The notes: generated by a model from the letters alone, not told the origin. A DNA stretch of 64,000 bases from Desulfospira joergensenii DSM 10085 (GCF_000420085.1 NZ_ATUG01000002.1:620001-684000); one strand, 5' to 3'. Positions 23,866 through 33,265 are shown, numbered from the stretch's first letter. Numbers and translations are program-made.

Positions 23866-26204
23866 AATCCCAGGTCTTTATCAAAGGGCGGTGGATTATA
23901 GAAATCCGCCCGGATAAAATTTCCCTGGATCTCCCGGGCCACGACCCGTCTTTTGATCAGGCTCTTCTTTAGATCGTCCAGGTTGAACTGGATATCGAGA
24001 AAATCGTTGGTACGGATGCGGTGGGATCTGGAGATCCGGAATCCGATTGTGTCCATGGAAAGCCTTTCCACCCGGATATGACCTGATTCACTGGTCTTAA
24101 GGCGGATAAACTTTCCTGCCAGGGAAACGGATTTGCCAAATTTTTTAAGGGCAGGTTCCTGTTCCGGCCTTTTCCCCTCCTCGTCTTCAAGAAGGGGCTG
24201 AAGCCTGTCCTGGAGGTCCGGGACAGATTCCCGGGACGCAGGGGGCTCCGCATCGGCCAGGGAGTTCGAGATAAGGGTTTTTAACTTACCGGCGTCTTCC
24301 GAATCCACTGTCCGGGGCTGGATGGAGATCCGGAACCCGGGTTCGGTTTTTTCCAAAAGGGTGGAAGACATGGCTTCCAAAACCCTGTCTTTGGCCATAT
24401 CCGCCCCATCTGCGTAAGTCTGGGCCAGGATTACCACCAGGGTGTTTTCAGCAAAACGGAAAATTTCATCCCCCCGCCGCTTGGTCTGGGTCAAAATCCG
24501 GGCCAGTTCCTTGAGGATCTTATCTTCATCCAGATCCGGGTCTATATTCGTCCGGACCTGCTTCCTGACATCGATGATCAGCAGGGAAAAAATGGTTCCA
24601 AAGGTTTTTCGAACCTCCTCCGGATTGACCATGGCCCGGTCAAAACTCCACCGGTTTTTCAGTCCGGTCAAGGAGTCCTGGACGGCCAGTTTTTTTAAGG
24701 CCTGGTTATAGTAAGCCCGTTCAATGGCAATGGCCGCATATTCGGCGATGGAGGCCAGCTGATCCATGTCCTGATCCGTAAAAGGACGGTCGTCTATCCG
24801 GTTGACCAGTTCAATCACCCCGAAGATCTTATCGTCGGTCTTAAGAGGGGTTCCCACGATGGAGCTTGTCTGGAATCCGGTGTGTTTATCCATTCTTATG
24901 CTGAACCGTGTGTCCTTTGAAACATCTTCGATCACCAGGGAGTTTCCCGTGGCCATGATGTGACCGGCAATCCCTTCGCCTTTTGGCAGCCGCAACCCCT
25001 GGAGCTTTTTTTTGTTCTGTCCCACCACCAGGGAAAACACCATGTCCCCTGTTTTGGAGTCCTTGAGCAGAACGGACCAGTCCCGGGGCTGGAAGATCTG
25101 TCCAATCTGGTACATGACAATATCAAGTACCTCTTTGACGGTCTTGGCCTTGGCCAGGGGTTTGCCGATTTCCAACCCGAGATCGGAGGACTGGGACTGG
25201 GGGGAAGTCTCGAAACGGGCCAGGGGGTCGTCCTGAAAATAGTACCGGGTATTGGCCCTGGAAAGCTTGAGATTGGCCTGGAGAATGTTCTCCCTGAGCT
25301 GACCGGCCGAAGGGAAGATAAAACCGTAAAACTGGGAAATGGATTCGATTTCTTTGTTCATCCGGAGCATGCACTCCACGATGTTCAGGGTTTCCAGGTC
25401 AATATTTTTTTCCACCTCCGGAGAGACCACCGGGGGGCGGATAAAATCAAAGGAGCCCAGTCCCTGGGTCCAGCAGAGGAAATCCGCCAGGGAGACAATG
25501 GCGATCAGATGTTTTTCCCGGTCGGACAGGCCCAGGCTGCTGTATGGCTGGTGGTGATATTTTGCGGTCAGGGCCAGGGAAGAGGGCAGGCCCCACTGGG
25601 AACAGAAATAGGCTCCGATATCGTCATGGCCCAGGCCGAAAAGTCTGCGCTCCTCATCAATGACAATGTCCGTGGAGGTGGAAACCGACGTGATAAATTT
25701 CCCATAGTCCTGATGTCCCCGGGTATCTAGAAAGATTTTGCCCAGGTCATGGAGCAGGCCTGCAATATAGGTTTCTTCGGGATCCGGATACCCGGTCTCC
25801 TTTGCGATTTCCGTGCTCAAAAGGGCCACGCAGAGGCAGTGGCGCCAGAACAGGATCCGGTCAAAGCTCTGGGAAGCACTGGATTTGAAAAAGGATTGAA
25901 AAACCGTTAGGGACAGGGCCATTTTCTTGACCTGATCCAGCCCCAGAATCACCACGGCTTCGGACAGGGCGGATATGTTTCTTCTCATACCGGCCATGGC
26001 GGAGTTGGCCATCTCCAGCACTCTTACCGCAAGACCGGGATCGGTTTCAATTACCTTGGCCAGGTCGGCCAGGGAGCCGGCTTCCTCTTTGGAGGCCTCC
26101 ATCAATTTTGCGGCGACCTGGGGAAAGCTCGGCAGGTCCCGGTCACCCAGTTTCAGAACTCCGTTGATATCATCGGAAGAGGGTAGGTGCAGTCTGTCAT
26201 TCAT
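23850..26204 (-). CDS. HDOD-GAF-degenerate GGDEF-PilZ-like signalling protein
   Basis: This is a 784-residue cytoplasmic protein. Residues ~15-215 are an HDOD domain (LPSFPQVAAKLME; FWRHCLCVALLS; AGLLHDLGKIFLD retains an HD). About 350-500 are a GAF domain (GQNKKKLQGLRLPKGEGIAGHI). About 510-650 resemble a GGDEF domain (QDSLTGLKNRWSFDRAM) but the signature is RRGDEIFRF, so cyclase activity is unlikely. The final ~100 residues look like a PilZ-type domain (RVERLSMDTIGFRIS) without a clear RxxxR. It probably integrates a small-molecule signal with c-di-GMP binding to control motility or adhesion. It is divergent from the ModF-like gene. Confidence 0.83.
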   Translation of the reverse strand: MNDRLHLPSSDDINGVLKLGDRDLPSFPQVAAKLMEASKEEAGSLADLAKVIETDPGLAVRVLEMANSAMAGMRRNISALSEAVVILGLDQVKKMALSLTVFQSFFKSSASQSFDRILFWRHCLCVALLSTEIAKETGYPDPEETYIAGLLHDLGKIFLDTRGHQDYGKFITSVSTSTDIVIDEERRLFGLGHDDIGAYFCSQWGLPSSLALTAKYHHQPYSSLGLSDREKHLIAIVSLADFLCWTQGLGSFDFIRPPVVSPEVEKNIDLETLNIVECMLRMNKEIESISQFYGFIFPSAGQLRENILQANLKLSRANTRYYFQDDPLARFETSPQSQSSDLGLEIGKPLAKAKTVKEVLDIVMYQIGQIFQPRDWSVLLKDSKTGDMVFSLVVGQNKKKLQGLRLPKGEGIAGHIMATGNSLVIEDVSKDTRFSIRMDKHTGFQTSSIVGTPLKTDDKIFGVIELVNRIDDRPFTDQDMDQLASIAEYAAIAIERAYYNQALKKLAVQDSLTGLKNRWSFDRAMVNPEEVRKTFGTIFSLLIIDVRKQVRTNIDPDLDEDKILKELARILTQTKRRGDEIFRFAENTLVVILAQTYADGADMAKDRVLEAMSSTLLEKTEPGFRISIQPRTVDSEDAGKLKTLISNSLADAEPPASRESVPDLQDRLQPLLEDEEGKRPEQEPALKKFGKSVSLAGKFIRLKTSESGHIRVERLSMDTIGFRISRSHRIRTNDFLDIQFNLDDLKKSLIKRRVVAREIQGNFIRADFYNPPPFDKDLGFYMMN

Positions 26205-26246
26205 TTTCAGAATCCTTATTCAATCTATTCCTAATCAATGATACAT

Positions 26247-26278
26247 TACAATTTCAGATTGTCAAATTTGAAATTGTA
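26247..26278. repeat. 10-base inverted repeat in divergent promoter region
   Basis: TACAATTTCA at 26247-26256 and TGAAATTGTA at 26269-26278 are perfect inverted copies with 12 bases between, 16 bases before a consensus -35 box. A regulator site for one or both divergent genes is plausible. Confidence 0.55.
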
Positions 26279-26293
26279 TCTAAAGGCCAATCC

Positions 26294-26321
26294 TTGACAA
26301 AGACGGGCAGGGCTGTAGAAT
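26294..26321 (+). promoter_or_regulatory. Sigma-70-type promoter for the ModF-like operon
   Basis: TTGACA at 26294-26299 and TAGAAT at 26316-26321 are spaced by 16 bases. This supports translation starting at ATG 26360, not at the TTG inside the -35 box. Confidence 0.65.
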
Positions 26322-26359
26322 GGCCGGAATTATTGAAATCAGAACAAGGACCCAAAGAT

Positions 26360-27787
26360 ATGCTCAACCGCCCCGGCCGAATAGAGATCCTCAACACTCA
26401 ATTTGAAAACATCATGATCCGCAAGTTCCATGCCGGCCCGGGCCAGGCATGGTGTATTATCGGGGCTAACCAATCCGGAGCCCAAAGCTTTTTCCGGCTG
26501 GTTTCCGGGGATGGGGAAAAGGATACATCCGAAAAACTGGAACTGCCGGAAAATACGGGCGTGGTTTCGTTTAAGGATCAGCAGGAAATCTATGAGGCGG
26601 AGCTGAAAAAAGATGAGACCGACTTCATGGACAAAATTGATCCCGGCACCCGGGCCCGGGATTTTATCCACGATCCCGGCTCCCGTGCAGAACTGATCGA
26701 GGCGTTAGGCCTTACCGGTTCCCTGGACAAGGGATACCGCCAGCTCAGTACGGGGCAGTCCAGAAAACTCATGCTTTTGTCCAGGATGACCCCGGGCCTG
26801 TCCTGTCTGGTCATCCAGAGCCCCTATGACGGGTTGGATCTCAAGACCTGCCGGGAAGTGGATAAGGCCCTGGCCCGTCTTTTCCAGGAAAATATCCTGG
26901 TGATGGTCTTTGTCAATAATATTGACGATATCCCGGCCTGGTGCACCCACATGGGCGTCATGGGAGAGCACGGCCTGGAACTTACGGGCCGGAGGGAAGA
27001 GGTTGAAGGCTCCCTGGAACAGGTGTTCGCCGTTCTTTCCCCGGATTTTCAAGCCAGGGCCGAGGATCTGGCGGAAAAAAAAGAGGGCCGAAACCAGCCG
27101 GGGAGTGTGAACAAACCCGAAGAACTGATCCGCCTTAATAAAGGATTTGCCGGATATCAGGGAACAGAGGTCTTCAAGGACCTCAATCTGATCATCCGGG
27201 AGGGGGATCATACCCTGGTGACCGGCCCCAACGGCTGCGGCAAATCCACCCTGCTCCAGGTCATCATCGGAGATCACCCGGCCTGCTATAGGAACGACTT
27301 GAGGATTTTCGGGATCCAGAGGGGAACCGGGGAGTCCATCTGGGATCTGAAGCAGCACATGGGCATTGTCAGCCCGGAGCTCCACCGGAATTACCACGTT
27401 CCGGGCTCTACCCTTCACTGCATCATCTCCGGCCTGTTCGACTCCATCGGGCTTTACCAGACCTATACGGCCCAGGAGGAAGAAAAGGCCCGCCAATGGC
27501 TGGACCGCCTGGGTATGGCCCAAGATGCCGGCCTTCCCTTTAGAAACCTGGAATATGCAAGGCAGCGCCTGGTTCTCATTGCCCGGGCCCTGATCAAACT
27601 GCCCCGGCTCCTGGTCCTTGACGAGCCCACCCAGGGATTGGATCAGCTCAACCGGGAGGCGGTTCTCGATTTTCTGGAGGGGATTGCCCGGGAAAAACTG
27701 AGCACCATCCTCTATGTCAGCCACCGCCGGGACGAATTCCGGGATTTTTTTGTTCAGCATCTTGAGCTGGGGACCAAAACCAAATGA
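26360..27787 (+). CDS. ModF-like protein with two ABC ATPase domains
   Basis: This is a 475-residue soluble protein with two ABC domains in tandem and no membrane segment, the architecture of ModF (PhrA). The first domain is degenerate: its Walker A is GANQSGAQSF, lacking the Lys and Ser/Thr, though LSTGQSRKLML and LVIQSPYDGLD remain. The second has a full Walker A GPNGCGKST and Walker B LLVLDEPTQGLD, while its signature is altered to NLEYARQR. Start 26360 has AGGA upstream and lies behind a promoter. ModF is linked to molybdate transport loci in enteric bacteria but its role is poorly known; here no modABC lies nearby, though the Mop operon is 3 kb away. It overlaps the next gene by four bases. 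Confidence 0.8.
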   Translation: MLNRPGRIEILNTQFENIMIRKFHAGPGQAWCIIGANQSGAQSFFRLVSGDGEKDTSEKLELPENTGVVSFKDQQEIYEAELKKDETDFMDKIDPGTRARDFIHDPGSRAELIEALGLTGSLDKGYRQLSTGQSRKLMLLSRMTPGLSCLVIQSPYDGLDLKTCREVDKALARLFQENILVMVFVNNIDDIPAWCTHMGVMGEHGLELTGRREEVEGSLEQVFAVLSPDFQARAEDLAEKKEGRNQPGSVNKPEELIRLNKGFAGYQGTEVFKDLNLIIREGDHTLVTGPNGCGKSTLLQVIIGDHPACYRNDLRIFGIQRGTGESIWDLKQHMGIVSPELHRNYHVPGSTLHCIISGLFDSIGLYQTYTAQEEEKARQWLDRLGMAQDAGLPFRNLEYARQRLVLIARALIKLPRLLVLDEPTQGLDQLNREAVLDFLEGIAREKLSTILYVSHRRDEFRDFFVQHLELGTKTK

Positions 27788-29118
27788 GATCCATAAAATT
27801 TATCGCCGTGATTTCATTTATCTCTTTTGCGGCCTTGGCCTCCATACCCGTGGCAACCGGGATGATCATGGAAGGCTTCCTTACAGAGCAATTGACCGGG
27901 AAAACAAAAAACGGGGCGGTGGAGATTATCAATTACGACCGGGGGCTGTTTTCCTCAAAAATTGAGTGGAGATTTAAGGCGGACGGTCTTGAATCTATTT
28001 TTGGGGTCAGGGAGATTCTTCTCCTGGACCGGGCGGACCACGGGTTCTTTAGCGTAAAATCTCACACCCGTCTTGACAAAAATCCATGGTTCCATGATTT
28101 TTTGAGTCACCAGCTTAAGGGGAAAAATCCCCTGGAAATGGCAACGACATACAATGTTTTTGGAAATCTGGAATCAAGGATATCCCTGAAAGAATTTTCT
28201 TTGGACAGGGGCGGCAGTTCCATGAAGATCCTGCCCGGGCAAGTCCAAATCTCCATGGATAAAAACGGAATAATTTCAGCCTCCCTGGACTGGAAGGGGG
28301 GCGAATGCCCCGGCCGGTTCACGGCCGGTTCCCTGACCATGGATTCACAGATGCAGAAGGCTTCCGACTATACATGGGACGGCCGGATTTCTGCTAACCT
28401 GGATCATTTGAAAATCGACTCCGTAAAATTCCAGGATACATCCCGGCCCCTTGAGCTGGACAGCCTGACATGGGAATATACATCAAAACTCAATCCGGAA
28501 AAGAAGTTCCTTTCCTTTGGAATGGGATATGGATTTCACAGTCTGGAATGGGGAACCAGCCTTGTTCGTGACGGAGCTGCCCGGGTCAGCCTGAACCGGG
28601 TGGATGTTCCGGGATGGCAGTGGATCATGGGGGCGTACTCAAAGACCCTGACCGGGATCCTCAATGATGTTGTCCGGGCAGAACCGGATACCCATGAGAT
28701 CTATCAACGGCTGGGGGAGGTTGCCGGAGATATCGGATTCCGGTTTCTGGGCCAGTGTGAGAGGCTGCTGAAAAAGGGGCTGGAAATCCGGGTGGCCGAC
28801 TTCAAGGCCCGGTTGGATCAAGAAGGTGAACCCAGGGATATCCGGGGAGACATGACCCTGTCTCTGAAGAAAAATATGACCCTGGCCGGATTCATCCCCA
28901 TCCTGCTCAGGCCGGAAGCTGTCTTTGAGATCTTTGACCTGAAGACTTCCATGACCCTGCCCGCGGATATGGCAGACCAAAACCCGGCCCTGGTGACTCC
29001 CATTTTCCAGGGCATGGAGACCGGTCTTTTTATCCGGGATAAGGATGTCCTCTCCCACAGGGCCGAGATCCTGGACAGCCGCTTGATTTTAAATCAAAGG
29101 GAGGTCTATTTTGAATAA
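27784..29118 (+). CDS. YdgA/DUF945-family exported protein
   Basis: This is a 444-residue protein. The N-terminus is a signal anchor (MRSIKFIAVISFISFAALAS). Next comes the YdgA-like pattern: a QLTGKT segment followed by INYDRGLFSSKIEWRF near residues 45-65, which in the family reads Y.RG.FSS. The rest is beta-rich. Members are envelope proteins of unclear function, sometimes linked to swarming or envelope integrity. The start overlaps the ModF-like stop by four bases and the Ogt gene overlaps its end by eight, so the three are one operon. Confidence 0.78.
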   Translation: MRSIKFIAVISFISFAALASIPVATGMIMEGFLTEQLTGKTKNGAVEIINYDRGLFSSKIEWRFKADGLESIFGVREILLLDRADHGFFSVKSHTRLDKNPWFHDFLSHQLKGKNPLEMATTYNVFGNLESRISLKEFSLDRGGSSMKILPGQVQISMDKNGIISASLDWKGGECPGRFTAGSLTMDSQMQKASDYTWDGRISANLDHLKIDSVKFQDTSRPLELDSLTWEYTSKLNPEKKFLSFGMGYGFHSLEWGTSLVRDGAARVSLNRVDVPGWQWIMGAYSKTLTGILNDVVRAEPDTHEIYQRLGEVAGDIGFRFLGQCERLLKKGLEIRVADFKARLDQEGEPRDIRGDMTLSLKKNMTLAGFIPILLRPEAVFEIFDLKTSMTLPADMADQNPALVTPIFQGMETGLFIRDKDVLSHRAEILDSRLILNQREVYFE

Positions 29119-29590
29119 AATTCGGTATGCCTATTTTGAGTCCCCCCTGGGAAGGCTGCTGCTCACCGGTCAGGACCGGCTTCAAAGCCTTCATTTTCCC
29201 AAGGGAACCACCCGGAAGGAGCCCGGAAAAGAGTGGGTCCCGGATCCGGAAGGGTTCAAGGATGTTCTGGAACAGCTGGAAGCCTATTTTCAGGGGGAGC
29301 TGAAGACCTTTGCCCTTGATCTGGATCCACAGGGAACCCCATTCCAGGAAAAGGTCTGGAAGGAACTGGTCAAGATCCCCTTTGGCGAGACCCTCTCCTA
29401 CGGGGAGCTGGCTCACCGCATTGGCAATCCCAAGGCCTCCCGGGCCGTGGGAATGGCCAATGGGAAAAATCCCATCGCCATCATCATCCCCTGCCACCGG
29501 GTCATCGGCAAGGACGGCAGCCTGACCGGGTTCGGGGGAGGGCTGGATATCAAGGCCGGACTTCTGGAATTTGAACGGGCCAATCTCTGA
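29111..29590 (+). CDS. ogt: Methylated-DNA--protein-cysteine methyltransferase
   Basis: This is a 159-residue protein. The active-site motif is IPCHRVIGKDGSLTGFGGG near residues 125-143, with Cys as methyl acceptor, and the DNA-binding helix-turn-helix YGELAHRIGNPKASRAVG precedes it. It repairs O6-alkylguanine and O4-alkylthymine in a suicide reaction. It uses a TTG start preceded by GGGAGGT and overlaps the YdgA gene by eight bases. It is the last gene of its operon, convergent with the VWA gene. Confidence 0.95.
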   Translation: MNKIRYAYFESPLGRLLLTGQDRLQSLHFPKGTTRKEPGKEWVPDPEGFKDVLEQLEAYFQGELKTFALDLDPQGTPFQEKVWKELVKIPFGETLSYGELAHRIGNPKASRAVGMANGKNPIAIIIPCHRVIGKDGSLTGFGGGLDIKAGLLEFERANL

Positions 29591-29598
29591 TACGGGGA

Positions 29599-30993
29599 TC
29601 AGAGAACCAGTTCCCGGACAAAATCGGTGAGATGCTTCAGGTTCATGCAGGTACGGATCTCGTGGCAGTGGTGTTTGTAAGTATGGATCTCGCTGTCCCC
29701 GGTTCCCCAGAGACGGCCCGGCTCCGGAATGAGCCAGATGATCCTCCGGCATTTTTCCCGGATCTGTTCCAGGATATGGGCCCGGGGGTTGTAGTAGTTG
29801 GACCGGCCGTCCCCCAGAATGATCAGGGTGGTTTTCATGTTCAGGTCTGACCCGTGATTCTCCAGGAAGTCGTGGAGAACAGAACCGTAATCGGTTCTTT
29901 CATTCAGATTGATTCCCGGGTCCTTGAGGATTCCGGCCACGGCCCGGTCAATGTCAAGGTCCTTAAAATAACCGGATATCTCGGTAAGTTCCGCCACAAA
30001 GATAAAACTTTTGATCTGGGAGAAACATTCCTCCAGGGCATAGAGCAGCTGAAGCATGAACCTTGCCGTGGACCAGACCGATCCGGAGACATCGCAGAGG
30101 GCAATGATCCGGGCTTTGGCCGGGATCTTTTTTTTATAGATGATTTCCAGGGGGATGCCCTGGAACCGGTTGGCCCGGCCCAGGGTCTTTTTGACGTCCA
30201 GGCCTCCCCGGTTCCGGGTTCGGTATCTTCTTCCGGCCTTGTCCTTGAGTTTTTTCACCAGCCTGTCCATGAGGATTCTGGCCTGGTCCAGGTCCTTCCC
30301 GGAAAGGGAGGAAAAGGGCATTTCCCGGATCCGGCCGGGATCCAGCGGACTCCCCGGGTCCTGCCGGAGGGCAATGTTTTGGGAGACCGGCTCCCGGGAG
30401 AGGATAGCCAGGGCCCGGTCCAGGCTGCTGTGATAGAGGTTCTTCATCTGCCTGACGGCCTCCCCGGTGCCTGAATCGGTTTCTGGAATCCCTGTGATCT
30501 GCTGCCGGATCCGGTTGGCCGTGAGCAGTACATCCAGCTTGGCCGAAAGAGGCCCCAGGTTTGACTTGAACCCCCGGGGAGTCTCTTCCTCCCGGGTATG
30601 GATGGCCTGGACCCGGGCCAGGAAAGGTTCGGGATCTCCCCGGAGAAAATCGAGAAGAGCCCGGGATAATTTTCCTTTTTCCTGTTTCTTGTCCGCCTTT
30701 CGGGCCTGATTCTCCAGGGCCAGGTTCAGTTTTTCAATGGCTCTGGCTTTCCCGGGGTCCGGCCCCATGGAAAATCCCGAATGCTGGGAAAAGAAGAGTT
30801 TGTACACCTCTTCAAACCGGTTCCTGTGCCGGATCGTCTTTATAAAATGGGCCCGGATTATGGTCTTGAACCGGGATTGGTCCGTAAATTCAAGGGATTC
30901 AAGGCTTCTGGCGCAGTCCAGGACTTCCCCCGGGGAGACCATGAGGCCGTATGCCCTGCAGCAGGCTGCAAATTTAACCAGGCCGGTCAGCAT
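29599..30993 (-). CDS. CoxE-like VWA-domain protein
   Basis: This is a 464-residue protein. The N-terminal half is helical and charged. The VWA domain begins near residue 290 with ARIIALCDVSGSVWSTARF, whose DVSGS is the start of the metal-ion adhesion site. The C-terminus (WGTGDSEIHTYKHHC) resembles CoxE-type proteins. CoxE with the MoxR ATPase CoxD matures the Cu-Mo site of CO dehydrogenase; other MoxR-VWA pairs act as chaperones for metal insertion or complex assembly. Its start overlaps the end of the MoxR gene by seven bases, so the two form one unit. Confidence 0.85.
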   Translation of the reverse strand: MLTGLVKFAACCRAYGLMVSPGEVLDCARSLESLEFTDQSRFKTIIRAHFIKTIRHRNRFEEVYKLFFSQHSGFSMGPDPGKARAIEKLNLALENQARKADKKQEKGKLSRALLDFLRGDPEPFLARVQAIHTREEETPRGFKSNLGPLSAKLDVLLTANRIRQQITGIPETDSGTGEAVRQMKNLYHSSLDRALAILSREPVSQNIALRQDPGSPLDPGRIREMPFSSLSGKDLDQARILMDRLVKKLKDKAGRRYRTRNRGGLDVKKTLGRANRFQGIPLEIIYKKKIPAKARIIALCDVSGSVWSTARFMLQLLYALEECFSQIKSFIFVAELTEISGYFKDLDIDRAVAGILKDPGINLNERTDYGSVLHDFLENHGSDLNMKTTLIILGDGRSNYYNPRAHILEQIREKCRRIIWLIPEPGRLWGTGDSEIHTYKHHCHEIRTCMNLKHLTDFVRELVL

Positions 30994-31919
30994 GGTTCCG
31001 GGCCGGGGCAGGCCGTGAGAAGTTCGGCAATATGCTGGCGGATCAGGATAAGATCGGACTGGTATTTGAGGACAAGGTTCAGGGTCTGGTCCACGGTCCG
31101 GGGGGTTAAATCCTTTACTTCCAAGGCGGCCAGAGCCCGGGCCCAGTCAATGGTCTCGGAGATACAGGGTTTTTTCTTCAGGTCCATGTCCCGGATCCGG
31201 TGCATGACCTTCACAAGCCTTTCCAGGAGTTTCTTTTCGATTCCCGGCACCCGGGTCCTGACGATTTCCATCTCCCGCTCAGGCGGGGGGTAGTCGATGT
31301 AGAGGTGGATGCACCTCCTTTTCAGGGCGTCGCTCATGTCCCTGTAGTTGTTGGAGGTGAGAAAGACCAGGGGAATGGTCACGGGCTTCCGGGTGCCGAT
31401 TTCCGGTATGGTGACGGAAAAATCGCTGAGCAGCTCCAGGAGAAAGGCCTCAAACTCCGGATCCGACTTGTCCACCTCATCGATGAGCAGGACAACCGGG
31501 TCTGGGGATAAGATGGCCTTGAGCAGGGGCCGGGGCTGGATAAACCGGTCTGAAAAAAAAGCATCTTCCTGGGCCGCGATCTTTTCCACGGCCTTGGCCA
31601 GGCTGGGGGCGTCTTTGATGACGCTGTTGATCCGGTCCTTGACCATCTGGGTGTAGAGAAGCTGTTTGGCATATTCCCACTCGTACAGGGCCTTGGCCTC
31701 ATCCAGGCCCTCATAGCATTGAAGCCGGATCAGGCGGCGGTTCAGACAAAGGGCCACGGCTTTGGCCAGCTGGGTCTTGCCCACTCCGGCCGGTCCCTCC
31801 ACCAGCACGGGCTTTTGGGTGGCCAGGGCCAGGAAGACCACCGTGGCCATTTCATCCGAAGCAATATACTGGGCCGATTCCAATTGGTTCAGAACATCTT
31901 CAACCGTTTCAAACCCCAT
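30987..31919 (-). CDS. MoxR-family AAA ATPase
   Basis: This is a 310-residue protein. Walker A is GPAGVGKTQ near residues 39-47, Walker B is VVLLIDEVDKSD near 142-153, and sensor 1 is PLVFLTSNNYRDMSDALKRR. The length and the partnership with a VWA gene downstream fit the MoxR/CoxD group of assembly chaperones. Possible clients include molybdenum hydroxylases such as the Mop enzyme encoded 15 kb upstream, but nothing in the sequence proves this. Confidence 0.92.
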   Translation of the reverse strand: MGFETVEDVLNQLESAQYIASDEMATVVFLALATQKPVLVEGPAGVGKTQLAKAVALCLNRRLIRLQCYEGLDEAKALYEWEYAKQLLYTQMVKDRINSVIKDAPSLAKAVEKIAAQEDAFFSDRFIQPRPLLKAILSPDPVVLLIDEVDKSDPEFEAFLLELLSDFSVTIPEIGTRKPVTIPLVFLTSNNYRDMSDALKRRCIHLYIDYPPPEREMEIVRTRVPGIEKKLLERLVKVMHRIRDMDLKKKPCISETIDWARALAALEVKDLTPRTVDQTLNLVLKYQSDLILIRQHIAELLTACPGPEPC

Positions 31920-32346
31920 GGGTGCTCCTTTTCATTCTGGTTTGGCGGGACGGATCATTCGCCCCAGGGTTCTTGTTATACCGGCCGGGCCGGGTTGTCA
32001 ATTGCAAGGTGTCTCGTGGCATGGGCAGAGAAAAGAAACCCGTTGTCTCCATAATCCTGTCCCTGGGACCGAGCAGATCTCGTTTTTTCGGGAAGGGATA
32101 GCCAATCCGTATTTTAACGGGTTTTGGAAATCAGACAAAAGTACAGAACGGCTCAATCGCCCTTTTTAAAAAAGGTAAAGGTCAACCAGAAGCAATTTCC
32201 CAGTCTGAAAGGCAAAGCAAAGACTTCTTGTAATTCAATGAAAAATTTGTGAAGTTGAAATCCGGGAAAAAACATTTCCTGCCCATTTTTAGCTTCTAAT
32301 GGCTATTTGATCTGGATTTTAATTTTTATATAAGGACCTTCTGTCA
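31920..32346. other. 427-base gap before the methylamine-type island
   Basis: This is the divergent spacer between the MoxR gene (left) and the TIM-barrel isomerase gene (right). The right half is AT-rich with TATATAA at about 32329, consistent with a promoter. A near-perfect CCTTTTT/AAAAAAGG palindrome lies at 32161-32175. No gene was found. Confidence 0.5.
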
Positions 32347-33258
32347 ATGACGACCCATGAAGACAAATCTCCCATGCTTCTCGGACTTCACACCTACAGC
32401 CTATATCACCACGGCATCGGCCAGGACTGGGCCGGTTTTGAACTTCCCTGGGAAAGGCAGATGAGCACCTTTGAACTCTTTGACCTGGGCCTGGATCTGG
32501 GCCTGGACGGGTTTCACCTGGATGACGGGGTGCTGGAGAGTCTGGACCCGGCATATCTGGATGAAGTGGGGCAGGCGGCCAGAGAGAGAAACCTTTTCCT
32601 GGAGTATAACATGTCCCTGGATCTGGGAAATTTCGGTATCGGGATCCAGCATGACATTGAAGAGGGCATTGCCACGGCCGCTGCCATTGGCGCAGATCTG
32701 GTCAAGGTCGGGATGGAAATTCCCCGGCCCAGACCCAGGGCGGGCTCCCGGTTTCATCCCAAAGTCAGGCCCTTTCTTGAACAGACCCGGGACCGGTTGA
32801 AAAAGGCTGCACCGGCCGCCGTGAGTGCCGGTGTCCGTCTGGCCCTGGAAAATCATTGTGACAGTTTTTCCGAAGAAGTGATATGGGTGATCGAGCAGGT
32901 GGGCCATCCCTTTGTGGGGGCCTGCATCGATACCATGAACCCCTGGCATATAACCGAAGATCCCATCCAGGCCGTTGAAAATCTGGCCCCCTATGCCTTT
33001 ACCAATCATTTCAGGGATGACCGGATTGAATTTCGCAGGGATGGATTCCAGGTCCGGGGAACGGCCGTGGGGGAAGGCGATATCGATATGAAAAAAGCCT
33101 ATGACCTGATCAGAACCCTTTCTCCCTGCGGCCGGATCAACATTGAAACGGAAATGGGGTTCAGCCTGGACAATCGGGAAAAAGCCCTGGCCGGGGAACT
33201 TGAGGCCGTGAAGAAAAGTATTGATTTTTGCCGGGATATCTTGGGAATCGGAAAGTAA
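32347..33258 (+). CDS. Sugar-phosphate isomerase/epimerase-like TIM-barrel protein
   Basis: This is a 303-residue protein of the xylose isomerase-like AP endonuclease 2 fold. It opens LLGLHTYSLYH, then DGFHLDD, VRLALENHCDSFSEE (with the metal-binding Glu) and GACIDTMNPW (metal-binding Asp), FTNHFRDD (His) and NIETEMGF (Glu). Members isomerise or epimerise sugars, or process inositol and hydroxypyruvate-like substrates. Here it is the first gene of an island with corrinoid methyltransferase genes, so it may act on the carbon skeleton left after demethylation; that is inference. GACCTTCTGTCA before the ATG gives no strong ribosome site. Confidence 0.82.
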   Translation: MTTHEDKSPMLLGLHTYSLYHHGIGQDWAGFELPWERQMSTFELFDLGLDLGLDGFHLDDGVLESLDPAYLDEVGQAARERNLFLEYNMSLDLGNFGIGIQHDIEEGIATAAAIGADLVKVGMEIPRPRPRAGSRFHPKVRPFLEQTRDRLKKAAPAAVSAGVRLALENHCDSFSEEVIWVIEQVGHPFVGACIDTMNPWHITEDPIQAVENLAPYAFTNHFRDDRIEFRRDGFQVRGTAVGEGDIDMKKAYDLIRTLSPCGRINIETEMGFSLDNREKALAGELEAVKKSIDFCRDILGIGK

Positions 33259-33265
33259 AATCAAA

